From JAFASC01 sp034669505 (GTDB lineage: Bacteria; Pseudomonadota; Alphaproteobacteria; Rhizobiales; Beijerinckiaceae): a stretch of DNA of 64,000 nucleotides. Made by a program: the position numbers and the translations under genes. This document shows positions 35,367-44,504 of this stretch, piece by piece. Each line of letters opens with the position of its first letter. Positions within the stretch are counted from its first letter, which is position 1. The notes below the pieces were generated by a model. The model saw only the letters and a program-made list of their open reading frames with translations, did not search any database and was not told the DNA's origin. The stretch lies in contig JAXDNJ010000076.1 in assembly GCA_034669505.1 (NCBI GenBank), forward strand, positions 14,031 to 78,030. The letters are read 5' to 3'.

Positions 35367-37385
35367 TCACGGCCTGGCGATTCTCGCCTCTAGTTCGGCG
35401 AGCTCACGCCGTGTTGCGCGCAACGCTTGCCACAAGATTGCGATGAGCTGGTCAGGCCTTAGAAATTGCCGGCTCTCGCCATCTGCCGCCTGTTCGAGAC
35501 CCCATGCGCCGAAATCACCGCCATTGGCGTCCATTGCCGTCTTGATCTCCTGCGCGATAAAACCCGCGTGGACCCGCGCACCTGCTTTCGGCGTGTACGT
35601 CACGTTCTCGCGGTGGATCATCTGACCGTCGGCGCCGAGGCCATCTTCAAAAACTGCCCGCTCCTCGTTATATCCTCCGACCTTCCAACGGAATTTGATC
35701 GGTTCGACTGAATCGACGATCGAGGCTGCCTGCGTGGAAGAGACGCGCTCGACAATGTCTTTGTCACGCGCATCTGACGTCTGGATTGTGCCGGTGGCCG
35801 ACCAAATCGCCGACCACCTCGCTGCCGCCTTACCGCAGCTATACACGTTGTCGCTGGAGGGAACGGCATTACCGCCGACTGTCAATTTGTCTGTGCCGCC
35901 AGTGTTGCCGATCAGCAAATTGCCTGCTTCGTTGAAGCGTGCCGCTTCAACAATCGTTGTCGAACCAACCGGCGTTGTCCAGAACTCGACGCGGGCCGGC
36001 GCAGAAGTGTCGGTGAAGGTTTGACTGGCGACGAAGCGGGCTTGGGCGACACCTAACGTAGGACTCGTCGTTCCATGGCCAGCTCCGCCAAAAAACGCGA
36101 TTATGTCATTGGCTTGCGTTGCCACTCTCGCCGCCGCCGTTCCTCGCGCCTGTCGAAAGTTCAGTCCAGGAAACCCGGTTCCGTAAGCATGCAGTTCGAG
36201 CAGGCAACCGTTACCGTCCGCGCTGATGAAATACCCGCTCGTCCAGCTCGACACCGTCGGAGCCGGCAAAGTCGCGGCACTGTTTGAACAGACAGTGAGC
36301 TGACCCTGTGCATTCGCCGAACCGATCGCGAGATTGCCGCTTTGATCTATCGTGACCCGGTCGGCGGGCGCGGCGGCTCCATCGGATGTCGACAGGACCA
36401 GCTTGGTTGGCGTTCCGTTAGCGGTCGGGGCAGCGGCAACCAGGCCTCTGATCGAGGCTCCGTGGCGCATGGCGCTGCCGTCCGAGCCGGACAGGCTGAT
36501 GCCGCCGAGATCATCTCCCGTGACGACGGCGCCCTGCGTGGCGGCCGTTGCGCCGCGGCTCTTGCCGAGGAACAAGCGAGCTCCGCTTGCGTCATTGCTA
36601 AACCGCGCGGCGAGCAAGGACGCGTCAGCACCCGTGCCCTGCACTTGCGATAGCGGTGTCACCGACCCTGCGGAAGACGCCGTGCTGAAGAACGCGTTGT
36701 TGCCGAGGACCAATCCGCCTGCCGGCGCAAATTTATCGCCGGCCGCATTCGACAGGATCAGAGCGTCGTACCAAGTCGAACCGTTCGGCGACACCTTGAA
36801 ATGGAAATTGTCATCGCCGGTGAGACCGACTTCGGCACGGCCCGAGTAATTATCCTGATAGAGCTGCGAGACGGTGTTGGACGCACTGCTCTTGCTGAGC
36901 GTCTGCCGCATGTCGCCGCTGCCGCCCTCGCTCGAGGCCTTCGCGGTGAATAAGGCGCTGTTGAGTTTCGCTGCAAGTGTATTCGTCGCGTCGGCCGTTG
37001 TGCCTATACCGAGCTTCGCCAGATTTTGCAGGGTGTGGAACGAAAGGCCGAGATCCGCCCACGCGGCACCGTCGTAAATCAGAACGATGCCTTCGCTCTC
37101 CACATAGACTTGCCAGCCCTCTTGCGGCACGAAGAAGCGCCAGATTCCGTCCTGGAAAGCTGCGACGTTGTTTGTCTTGGCGGCAAAGGCACCTGTCGCA
37201 CCGGAGCCGACGAGCCAGCGTCCGCCCTCGACGGGGCTCGCCGGAGCCGCGGTGACATTGCGGCTCGTGACCGACAGCTGCACGAGGGCATCGAGCACAC
37301 GCAAGGCATCGTTATGGGTAACGTGCTTCTGCGCTTGGGCCGCGTCGAGATACGGCAGACCGAGATGGATCGAGTTCGTCATCAC
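35367..37385 (-). CDS. DUF2793 tail-fibre protein with S74 intramolecular chaperone
   Basis: A 672-residue protein. The N-terminal 110 residues are DUF2793 (LGLPYLDAAQAQKHVTHNDALRVLDALVQ, EGWQVYVESEGIVLIYDG), a domain linked to GTA and phage fibres of alphaproteobacteria. A long middle rich in Gly, Ser, Thr and Ala has repeated beta motifs. The C-terminus is a peptidase S74 chaperone: TSDARDKDIVERV holds the Ser537-Lys542 dyad, and HAGFIAQEIKTAMDANG is its helical part. S74 domains trimerise fibres and then cut themselves off. It lies 18 bases after gp15. Confidence 0.85.
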   Translation of the reverse strand: MMTNSIHLGLPYLDAAQAQKHVTHNDALRVLDALVQLSVTSRNVTAAPASPVEGGRWLVGSGATGAFAAKTNNVAAFQDGIWRFFVPQEGWQVYVESEGIVLIYDGAAWADLGLSFHTLQNLAKLGIGTTADATNTLAAKLNSALFTAKASSEGGSGDMRQTLSKSSASNTVSQLYQDNYSGRAEVGLTGDDNFHFKVSPNGSTWYDALILSNAAGDKFAPAGGLVLGNNAFFSTASSAGSVTPLSQVQGTGADASLLAARFSNDASGARLFLGKSRGATAATQGAVVTGDDLGGISLSGSDGSAMRHGASIRGLVAAAPTANGTPTKLVLSTSDGAAAPADRVTIDQSGNLAIGSANAQGQLTVCSNSAATLPAPTVSSWTSGYFISADGNGCLLELHAYGTGFPGLNFRQARGTAAARVATQANDIIAFFGGAGHGTTSPTLGVAQARFVASQTFTDTSAPARVEFWTTPVGSTTIVEAARFNEAGNLLIGNTGGTDKLTVGGNAVPSSDNVYSCGKAAARWSAIWSATGTIQTSDARDKDIVERVSSTQAASIVDSVEPIKFRWKVGGYNEERAVFEDGLGADGQMIHRENVTYTPKAGARVHAGFIAQEIKTAMDANGGDFGAWGLEQAADGESRQFLRPDQLIAILWQALRATRRELAELEARIARP

Positions 37386-37403
37386 TGTCCTGGATGATGA
37401 GTG

Positions 37404-40400
37404 TCAGTGAACCGGAAGATTTATCGCAAGCGGAAAGCCGCGCCCGACCGTGGCGCTCGTCTGATAAATTTGCAGACCCAGGGTCGTTTGAGCCGAACCG
37501 AAATCGCCGATCTCGTCGCTCGCTGCGTAAAGCGCCGAGGGTGACATGACCGATATCGAACGCGAGCCACCGGGCGTCGCGATCACGATGTCATAGGCTT
37601 CGCGATCTTCGCCAAGCGGCACGTCGACCGGCTCCCATGCATCGGAGTCGATGCGGCTGCGCCGGGTAAAATTGATCGTCACGCCGGAAGTGCCACGCAC
37701 GGCACTCGCCTGCACCGGAGCGTAAGGCATCAGCGCCTTGCCGGTGACGCTCGTGGCGATCTCTGTGACGCCTGTATCAGCGTGATCGCGGTTCGCCGGA
37801 CCAACGCGGAATTGCAATGTCTGGCCGAGACTGGACAAGCCCTGCGCCACCGGGAACAGCGCGTTGTCCAGCACGGCTACGATCGCGCCGGGCGCAACCG
37901 TCCGTGCGCTCAGACTCTCTTCTGCGCCGAGCCCGCGAATGAAGCGCGAGAGACGATATGTGTTCGTGCCGATAAGCTCCGCATTCGCATAGGCAAAAAT
38001 CTCCCAGCTTCCATCGGAGGCTCGAATCGCCATCGCGGTTTTGCCGGCGAACATGTCGGCGTCACTGACCGAGAGGAGCGCGCCCTGCCCGATCCGCACC
38101 GTCAGCGAATTCAAAAGATCGAGGCGGCTCGCCGGCCCGGGACCTAACGTGCTGAGCGTGCTGCCGATGATCGCGGCACGCGCTATCGTGCCGATGAGCC
38201 TGTACGTGCTGCGGTCGGCGCTTGCTTGCCAGACCGCCATCGCGCCCGGCCAGGGATCAGCGGCAACAGCCAGGTATTGGAGGGCGGTCGTGCCGCCCCG
38301 CACGATTGCAAGATCGAGCGCGACGACTTGCGGTGGCCCGGGAAAGCGCGGGACGCGCACGCTTCTTCGCGTGAGCGCCGGCTGCGCACGATCGTAGACA
38401 GACGGCTCGATCGCGCGCGCCGCAATTGTCCGAAACGCGCCGTCGCTGATCCGTTGAATCTCGAAGCGGCGTTGCTCCCCGCCGATCTCCAGAGCGACAT
38501 CGTCGCTGGGTTCGAGCGCCACAAGGTTCGGGCGAACGCAAAACTCCACAGTCTCCCGCCCGACCCACAAATCCTGCAGCGCGATTTCAGCGCGCCGTTG
38601 CGCTTCGGCACGATTCATCATCACGGCGGCTTCGCGCTGCGCATCGCGTTGCGACGAGCCTCCGAGCTTTCGTGAGAGGACGCTCGCGGGCTCATAATCC
38701 TCGTCGGAATCCGAGAACGCGATCGAAAGCTCGTGCGGCAGCTCCGACTCCTGGGCGCGAACGAGCCGCACGAGGGTACCGTCTTTCGCGGGAACGAGAT
38801 CGTCCAAGCCGATTTCGTAAGCCGCTTTGCCGGAATGCCCGGCAAAGCGCAGCGCGCCGCTCGAGGCGATCGCGTCAAATCCAAACAGGTTCGCCAACGG
38901 CTCGATCGCCGCGCGCGCCGACATCGTGCGGTCGACTACATAGCCATCGATGAACCCGTCGACCGCGACGGACAACGGCGCCGAGTGAGGAAGGAGATCG
39001 CTCGCGAGCACCTCGACCAATGTGCTGAGCGGCGTGCCTTCCAAACGTCCGTTCAACCAGTGTCCGGTTTGCCAATTCGCCGCATCCGACCAATAGGTGG
39101 AGAGATCAGGAAACGCCGGAAACGGCCGCGCATCCCACGCCCAGACATGAATGCGCGCGGGGTCGACCATTGGCGCGCTATAGACGCCGGATGTCGGATT
39201 GTTGCCGGTCTGATAGCCGGACGCACTCGGATCGAAGCGTCGTAGCGTCGCCTCCAGCGCGCAACGCTGCATGAGATCGTCACGGAAGCCGCGCGAGAAA
39301 TACGGCAGCCCGCCTTCGCTCGACTTCGCGTCGCGAAACACGTTCGGCGCATTGGCGCCGCGATCGACGGCCGGGCAGCCGGTCTCGGTCAGCCAAATCG
39401 GCTTGCTTTGCGGCACCCATGCCGTCGAATGCGTGACTTCAGCCCCGCCGACGCGTTCTGTATGCGGCTGCGACCACCAGGAGACGAGATCCTTCTGCCG
39501 GAAGACCCACGGCTTGTTGTAGGCGCCGTCGGTGATCGGCGTGCGCGTTTGCGCGGCGCGCGCATTGTCATCGGCGTAGTACCAGTCGAAGGCTTCGCCC
39601 GATGCAACACGGCTCGAGAGATAATCGGGATCGTAGATCGAGGACGCGACGGCGGTATCAAGATGAACATCGCCGTCGCGCCAGTCGGAGAGCGGCCAGT
39701 AGGCATCGACGCCGATGAAGTCGACAGCCGCCGCGCTCCAGACAGCATCGAGCGGAAAGCGCGCTTCGCTGCCGCCCCCAAGAACATGTGCTCCATATTC
39801 GGTCCAGTCCGCGGCATAGGAGATTTTCGTCGTTGCGCCGACAACCGCTTTCACATCTGCCGCGAGCGTCGCCAGCGCCTGCGCGGCGGGATAGGTGCCG
39901 CTTCCCGAGCGCACGCGCGTCAACGCGACGAGTTCGGAACCGATCAGAAGCGCGTCGACGCCGCCTGCGTCGACGCAGAGCTGCGCGTAATGCAGGATGA
40001 AGCGGCGGAAGGACCATTCGGTCGGCGACGGTACCGGGGAGCCGAAAAAGCTCGCGACTTGCGATGCCGCAGCGGCAGTGCCGTCGGGCGAGCCCGGCTG
40101 CCCCGGCGCCGGCGCGCAGGTGATGCGGCCGCGCCAGGGATAGGCGGGCTGACCGGCATTACCGCTATAGGGGTCGGCAAGCGCGTTTCCCGTGGGAATA
40201 TCCATCATCACGAAGGGATAAAGCGTGACGAACAGACCGCGGGCGCGCAAATCCTGGATCGCACCGATCACCGCGGCATCGGAGGGCGTGCCGCCGAATG
40301 CCGCCTGCCCGTCGAACGCAGACACGACGGGCGCGAAACCGCGCGTGAGCCCCGCGACGGACCAATCCAGACCGATCGTCTTGAAGCCGAGATCGACTTT

Positions 40401-41312
40401 CGGCGTGATGGTGCAAGACGCCGCGCGAAGATCGTTGCCGAACCAGGTCACGACGAGCGCAACGCTCCTCAGATTCGGACAGAGCGCCTGCAGCGCGTCG
40501 AGCGACGCGGTCCAGTCGGTCGCGGCCGTCAGCTGATGGCGATTCTCGCTGATCGAACTGCCCGGCCACGAGACGCTGATTTGCAGGTTCGGCTGATACC
40601 CGAATTCCGTCGCCCCCGGAATGATGTCGACGGCGCGTATCATCTCAGCAAGTCCGCTGACCGGCTTCACCACTTCGAATGTGAGCTGCGGAATGCGATT
40701 GCCGAAGCTCGCAAGCGGCAAACGCTCGAACACGACGTAAGCGAGGCCGCGATAAGCCGGCGCATTGTCCGCGCCTTCCTTGGCAATAATGAGCGGATCG
40801 GCTTCCTGCGTCTCGCTGCCCGTATAGAGGCGCGGGCCCATGAGCGTGAGGTCGAGCTCGGTGCCCTCCGCCCAGATGCGGCGCACGAAAGCGATCGGCC
40901 CCTCACAAAGTCCGATCGCGAAATTCGCGTAGTAATTATAAGTGAAGTCAATCTCGCCCGAGGAGCTGCGTCCGCCGCTACTGCCCGCACCGCCGCCTTT
41001 TCCGCCGGACGAGGCCGCGGGCGTGACCGACTCGCTGATCACTTCGAGAAAACGCGTCGCCCAGATCATCTGGCCGCCAATACGCGTGCGGCCATAAACG
41101 CGTGGGATCGGCGCGCCTTCCGTCGAGGTAATGCCGTCCATCACCTTGAGGCGAGGGCCGATTACCATGCGCGGGCTTGCATGCGGGCCGCCCAGTCCGG
41201 ACAAGGCTGCGCCGCCGAGCGCCCCGGCGAAGCCGCCGATCGATGCGCCGACCGGCCCGCCGACGATCCCCCCGATCGCGGAGCCTGCGGCCTGAAAGAC
41301 GAGCGTTGTCAT
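37404..41312 (-). CDS. GTA gp15-like tail tip protein (megatron)
   Basis: A 1302-residue homologue of RcGTA rcc01698, the largest tail-tip subunit that reaches the host envelope. It starts with a Gly/Ala-rich segment (AAGSAIGGIVGGPVGASIGGFAG), then VIGPRLKVMDGITSTEGAPIPRVYGRTRIGGQMIW; the middle contains the GTA TIM-barrel-like domain (YAADWTEYGAHVLGGGS, VDFIGVDAYWPLSDWRDG, KPIWLTETGCPAVDRGANAPNVF), and the C-terminal third holds fibronectin/tail-type beta domains. The start overlaps gp14 as ATGA. Length is normal for the family. Confidence 0.95.
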   Translation of the reverse strand: MTTLVFQAAGSAIGGIVGGPVGASIGGFAGALGGAALSGLGGPHASPRMVIGPRLKVMDGITSTEGAPIPRVYGRTRIGGQMIWATRFLEVISESVTPAASSGGKGGGAGSSGGRSSSGEIDFTYNYYANFAIGLCEGPIAFVRRIWAEGTELDLTLMGPRLYTGSETQEADPLIIAKEGADNAPAYRGLAYVVFERLPLASFGNRIPQLTFEVVKPVSGLAEMIRAVDIIPGATEFGYQPNLQISVSWPGSSISENRHQLTAATDWTASLDALQALCPNLRSVALVVTWFGNDLRAASCTITPKVDLGFKTIGLDWSVAGLTRGFAPVVSAFDGQAAFGGTPSDAAVIGAIQDLRARGLFVTLYPFVMMDIPTGNALADPYSGNAGQPAYPWRGRITCAPAPGQPGSPDGTAAAASQVASFFGSPVPSPTEWSFRRFILHYAQLCVDAGGVDALLIGSELVALTRVRSGSGTYPAAQALATLAADVKAVVGATTKISYAADWTEYGAHVLGGGSEARFPLDAVWSAAAVDFIGVDAYWPLSDWRDGDVHLDTAVASSIYDPDYLSSRVASGEAFDWYYADDNARAAQTRTPITDGAYNKPWVFRQKDLVSWWSQPHTERVGGAEVTHSTAWVPQSKPIWLTETGCPAVDRGANAPNVFRDAKSSEGGLPYFSRGFRDDLMQRCALEATLRRFDPSASGYQTGNNPTSGVYSAPMVDPARIHVWAWDARPFPAFPDLSTYWSDAANWQTGHWLNGRLEGTPLSTLVEVLASDLLPHSAPLSVAVDGFIDGYVVDRTMSARAAIEPLANLFGFDAIASSGALRFAGHSGKAAYEIGLDDLVPAKDGTLVRLVRAQESELPHELSIAFSDSDEDYEPASVLSRKLGGSSQRDAQREAAVMMNRAEAQRRAEIALQDLWVGRETVEFCVRPNLVALEPSDDVALEIGGEQRRFEIQRISDGAFRTIAARAIEPSVYDRAQPALTRRSVRVPRFPGPPQVVALDLAIVRGGTTALQYLAVAADPWPGAMAVWQASADRSTYRLIGTIARAAIIGSTLSTLGPGPASRLDLLNSLTVRIGQGALLSVSDADMFAGKTAMAIRASDGSWEIFAYANAELIGTNTYRLSRFIRGLGAEESLSARTVAPGAIVAVLDNALFPVAQGLSSLGQTLQFRVGPANRDHADTGVTEIATSVTGKALMPYAPVQASAVRGTSGVTINFTRRSRIDSDAWEPVDVPLGEDREAYDIVIATPGGSRSISVMSPSALYAASDEIGDFGSAQTTLGLQIYQTSATVGRGFPLAINLPVH

Positions 41313-41755
41313 GAATGCAGGTCTTCCACACCGGGGAAGGAGAAGGTGGCGGCGATACGCCGCTGCCAGAACGGCACAATCGGCACCTCGGCAACGCAGG
41401 CGCCTTCATGCGCATGGATCATCCGCGCCGGTCCCGTCACGATGCCGATATGTTTGGCCGGGACGTTCTTGCGGAAACGGAAGAGAAGCACGTCGCCCTC
41501 CGCGTAAGCGCAATCTGCAAGCGGCACGAGATGGCGCTGCGCCGCGTACATCAACGCTTCACTGCCGCCTGCTTCCGCCCAATCAGGGGAATAGGCGCGC
41601 GGACTTTCCGGCTCCGGCCCGATCAACGCGCGCCAGAGGCCGCGCAACAGCCCCAGGCAATCGCAGCCGACGCCGCAAAGCGAGCCCTGATGCCGATAAG
41701 GCGTGCCGACCCAGGCGCCAGCCTCGGCGATGATTGCTGCACGCGTGATCGTCAT
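41309..41755 (-). CDS. GTA gp14-like NlpC/P60 tail peptidase
   Basis: A 148-residue cysteine peptidase of the NlpC/P60 family (RcGTA rcc01697), which probably cuts peptidoglycan during DNA delivery. The catalytic Cys is in GVGCDCLGLLRGLWRAL and the His in PAKHIGIVTGPARMIHA. The ATG at 41755 overlaps the gp13 stop and the gp15 start overlaps this stop, both as ATGA, so the three are translationally coupled. Confidence 0.92.
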   Translation of the reverse strand: MTITRAAIIAEAGAWVGTPYRHQGSLCGVGCDCLGLLRGLWRALIGPEPESPRAYSPDWAEAGGSEALMYAAQRHLVPLADCAYAEGDVLLFRFRKNVPAKHIGIVTGPARMIHAHEGACVAEVPIVPFWQRRIAATFSFPGVEDLHS

Positions 41756-42648
41756 GACGAGAAGAGGCTCCCGCCGTCGAAGATCGGATCGTTGCTGTTT
41801 GGATAAGAAATAATCATATCGTTTCCCGGCATGTGCGGAAAACCGCGGTGATTGGCGAGATTGTTGAATTTGTAGCGGCAGCTGGCGAGCGTCTTGTCGC
41901 AACCGGCAGTGACGGTGAACCGGTCGCCGGCAGCCGTTGGATAGGCGAGCGGTGTCCACAGGAGGAAGCTGACATTTACACCAAGGACCGCATGGTCTTT
42001 GATCTCGCACATCGCGCCGGAATTGCCGCCGCTCATAAAGGTGAGCTTGCCGCCGCTGAAGAAGCCCGACGCATACGCCCGATCCAATGTCGCGGAGAAC
42101 GCAACCGATGTTGCGCCCGCCACAATTGTACCGTCGCAGGCGAAATTTGGCGCGGTGAGCGCGACCTTGCATCGCGCATCGCCGAGATCGGCCGAGCAGA
42201 GGCGCTGGAAGAGGAGGCCGGTCTCCTGATCGAGGAACGACGCGGCGGAGCGCAATTCCGCGGTGAACGCGAATTCCGAGCGCCGCACTTGGCCGATGGT
42301 CGCAACATCGAGGAGCACGCTCTGATCCGGCGCGCTCCAGTTCACCAGCCATATTTCTACACTGGCGCCGTCCCAGACGCCATTCGCGAGATCGTCTTCC
42401 GTGAGTACGTCGGAAGACAGCGCGCCATTGACTTCGCCGCCGCCGGTCGAAAGACCCAGCGCGGCTTCGCGATCTGAAGCATCGAAGCCGCTCGCAGCGG
42501 CGAACGTCACGCCGGAAAAGCTGATGTCGCAATCGTGGTCGCTGAATCCTCGGACGACGCCATCGCGGCGCGTGAGGCGCCAGCAGTGGCAGAGCGTCGC
42601 GATTGTGCCGGCGAGCGTCGCGGCGAAATCGGAGGAGATTTGTCGCAT
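41752..42648 (-). CDS. GTA gp13-like tail hub protein (DUF2163)
   Basis: A 298-residue DUF2163 protein with a C-terminal BR0599-type domain, homologous to RcGTA rcc01696. It has TIATLCHCWRLTRRDGVVRGFSDHD at the start and a Cys-rich C-terminal half (LCSADLGDARCKVAL, TAGCDKTLASCRYKFNN, HRGFPHMPGND). The Cys spacing is like lambda gpL, whose C-terminal domain binds an iron-sulfur cluster; that this one does is inference. Confidence 0.93.
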   Translation of the reverse strand: MRQISSDFAATLAGTIATLCHCWRLTRRDGVVRGFSDHDCDISFSGVTFAAASGFDASDREAALGLSTGGGEVNGALSSDVLTEDDLANGVWDGASVEIWLVNWSAPDQSVLLDVATIGQVRRSEFAFTAELRSAASFLDQETGLLFQRLCSADLGDARCKVALTAPNFACDGTIVAGATSVAFSATLDRAYASGFFSGGKLTFMSGGNSGAMCEIKDHAVLGVNVSFLLWTPLAYPTAAGDRFTVTAGCDKTLASCRYKFNNLANHRGFPHMPGNDMIISYPNSNDPIFDGGSLFSS

Positions 42649-42657
42649 GCGTTTCGA

Positions 42658-43299
42658 TCAACCAAGAAGTTCGATCAGCGGAATTCTGGGGATTTCGCCG
42701 GCCTCGAAGGCGGCGAGATCTATTTCGAGGTAATCAGTGTCGAAACGCACCGGCACATCGAACAAAAAGCCCGCGCTCACCGCCGCGCCGGCATGCGGAA
42801 TGCTCGATGACGCGAACGTCACGGCGCCTGTTGTCGTATCGGCGCTGAAATCTGCGCTCGCGCTCTTCTCGACCCCGGCGACTGCAACGCGCACGGTCCC
42901 CGCAACCGGCTTCACGATGTCGCGCGCATAGGGCGCGAAGCTCGCGCCGTATGTCTTAACCAGCTGGAAGGTGGCGTTGACGCCATCGCCCTGCCCGATC
43001 GCCTGGTCGAGCGCCGTCACCGCTATGCCGGGTAACCCGGAGGAATAATCGCTGCGGTCGCGCCAACGGAAGCCGTAAAGCCTGCCGCGACGTTCCTCGA
43101 AAAAAGCGATGACGCTCGATAGTGCCGCGAGCGTCTTGACGCCGTAACCTGCTTCGTAACGGCGGCGTGACCGTGCCCAGCGCGCGTTGCGCTGCTCACG
43201 ACCGGAGCCAAGCATGACGATATCGGTCCTGCGTTCCGGGCCGCCGCTACCGCGCAACGAAATGTCGAGCGGAAACCGCACTTCGTGAAAGCCGTCCAT
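42658..43299 (-). CDS. GTA gp12-like distal tail protein (DUF2460)
   Basis: A 213-residue DUF2460 protein homologous to RcGTA rcc01695, the distal tail ring. It contains FHEVRFPLDISLRGSGGPERRTDIV and RGRLYGFRWRDRSDYSS, typical of the family, and ends FDTDYLEIDLAAFEAGEIPRIPLIEL. Gap to gp13 is nine bases. Confidence 0.94.
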   Translation of the reverse strand: MDGFHEVRFPLDISLRGSGGPERRTDIVMLGSGREQRNARWARSRRRYEAGYGVKTLAALSSVIAFFEERRGRLYGFRWRDRSDYSSGLPGIAVTALDQAIGQGDGVNATFQLVKTYGASFAPYARDIVKPVAGTVRVAVAGVEKSASADFSADTTTGAVTFASSSIPHAGAAVSAGFLFDVPVRFDTDYLEIDLAAFEAGEIPRIPLIELLG

Positions 43300-43317
43300 G
43301 CGCTTTCCCGGGTTGAT

Positions 43318-43896
43318 TTAGAGACTGCGCTGGCCACGCGCGACCGCGCGCGCGAGCGCACTCGTGATCTGCCCTTCCGACTTGCGGAAGCTTTCCGCAT
43401 CGGCGGCGGAGATGTTCACCGTCACTGCCACGGGTGCCGGCGCGTTCTGCGTCGCGATGCCGAGCTGCCCGTTCGGGCCGCGTGACAGCGGCAGGATTGC
43501 TTCGGCACCGCGCTCACCCATGAGACCAAAGCTCGAGCCCATGCCGAATAGCGTTGGACTCGAAACAATGCCGCCTTCAGCAAATGGCGCGACGCTGCCT
43601 GACAATCCGCTGAACGCGTCACCCAGCCACGACGTCGCGCCTGAGACGAGACCCTGCGCGCCGCTATTCAGCGCCATGCGCGACAGCGACGTCACCACCG
43701 TCGCGAGCGTCTCGTTGAACGATCTGCCACTCGCAATCGCGCTTGCGAACGTGCGGGCAAGCGATCGCGACACATTCTCGGAGGATATCGTGATGCCATC
43801 GAGCGCCTGCCTGATCGCATTAAGGTCCTGCGCGGCGAAAGCGGAGCTCGTGTCGCCGCCGATTACCGTCGCAGGTGTATAACGATGCGTGGTCAT
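43318..43896 (-). CDS. GTA gp11-like tape measure protein (short)
   Basis: A 192-residue tape measure homologue of RcGTA rcc01694. It has a helical N-terminal part (AFAAQDLNAIRQALDGITISSENVSRSLARTF), a hydrophobic Gly-rich segment (SGATSWLGDAFSGLSGSVAPFAEGGIVSSP) and GERGAEAILPLSRGPNG, found in many tape measures. A protein this short fits a GTA-length tail rather than a full siphophage tail. Its ATG follows the stop codon of the tail chaperone with no gap. Confidence 0.9.
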   Translation of the reverse strand: MTTHRYTPATVIGGDTSSAFAAQDLNAIRQALDGITISSENVSRSLARTFASAIASGRSFNETLATVVTSLSRMALNSGAQGLVSGATSWLGDAFSGLSGSVAPFAEGGIVSSPTLFGMGSSFGLMGERGAEAILPLSRGPNGQLGIATQNAPAPVAVTVNISAADAESFRKSEGQITSALARAVARGQRSL

Positions 43897-44139
43897 TTAC
43901 ATCCTTCGATCGGGATGAGCCGCCATCATCGTGGCAAAATCGGCAAGCCTCGGTGTCTCTGACACGCGGCCGTACACGCCTTCAAACGCCGCGTTTAATT
44001 CACGCGGCGTCGCCGCCCAGAAATCGCGCGGGGATAGCCGCAGGACGCCCAATCCGAAGGCCAGGACCGGACCCCAAGGAAACGGCGCGTGGGAGGAGCG
44101 TGCCGCTACTACGATCCTTGGGTCTGGCCCGGATGTCAG
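43897..44139 (-). CDS. GTA gp10.1-like tail assembly chaperone, no canonical start codon
   Basis: About 80 residues ending RRM and a TAA at 43897-43899. The peptide HAPFPWGPVLAFGLGVLRL followed by SPRDFWAATPRELNAAFEG matches the rcc01693-type tail assembly chaperone (FPW, GLGVLRLSP, FWxxTPREL). No ATG, GTG or TTG lies upstream of the conserved FPW in this frame; the nearest near-cognate codon is a CTG at 44139 overlapping the gp10 stop. The frame is -1 relative to gp10 and is open upstream across an AAACCCT heptamer within gp10, so it may be made as a gp10-gp10.1 fusion like lambda gpG-gpGT. A sequencing error or rare start codon would also explain it. Confidence 0.75.
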   Translation of the reverse strand: MTSGPDPRIVVAARSSHAPFPWGPVLAFGLGVLRLSPRDFWAATPRELNAAFEGVYGRVSETPRLADFATMMAAHPDRRM

Positions 44140-44504
44140 ACGTCCTGCGGCTGCCGAGGGTTTGCAGTAACATCGGCATCCGGCTTCATTTCGCCGAATG
44201 TTGCAGCCAACAGATTGGCCGCGATGCCGACGTAAGTCTGCAATCCCCCGGTGACCTTTAAAGCGGCGACTTCGTCATCCGTGTGGGTCGCTCCGGCACC
44301 GCGCAAACCGCAGGCAATGATCGCGGTTAGATCGCGGGCGGAGAGCCGGCCGTTTTCGAAGCGCGAGGCGAGTTCGACGAGACCGCCGGCGCCAAATTTG
44401 GATTCCAGCTCGGCAAGCGCGCCGAGCGTCAGGCAGAGCGTGTGCGTCCGCCCGTCGAATTCGGCAGTGATTTCGCCGCGGCGCGGATTTGCCACTCCGA
44501 TCAC
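44136..44504 (-). CDS. GTA gp10-like tail protein
   Basis: A 122-residue homologue of RcGTA rcc01692 (GTA_gp10 family), beginning MIGVANPRRGEITAEFDGR and containing LCLTLGALAELESKFGAGGLVELASRF. It resembles the gpG-like chaperone that precedes tape measures. The ATG overlaps the major tail gene as ATGA. The last codons, GCA AAC CCT, include the possible slippery site. Confidence 0.9.
   Translation of the reverse strand: MIGVANPRRGEITAEFDGRTHTLCLTLGALAELESKFGAGGLVELASRFENGRLSARDLTAIIACGLRGAGATHTDDEVAALKVTGGLQTYVGIAANLLAATFGEMKPDADVTANPRQPQDV
44157..44163 (-). promoter_or_regulatory. Possible -1 ribosomal frameshift heptamer
   Basis: On the minus strand the sequence is A AAC CCT in gp10 codon phase (X XXY YYZ). 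A -1 slip after Asn115-Pro116 of gp10 would continue as SAAAGRLTSGPDPR into the chaperone frame and give a fusion of about 202 residues. CCC in the A site is less slippery than AAA or TTT, so this is a candidate only. Confidence 0.4.

Noticed and set aside
39408..41507. Plus-strand frame of about 699 codons opposite gp15
   Set aside because: It is antisense to the conserved megatron gene; the sequence is Arg-rich and domain-free.
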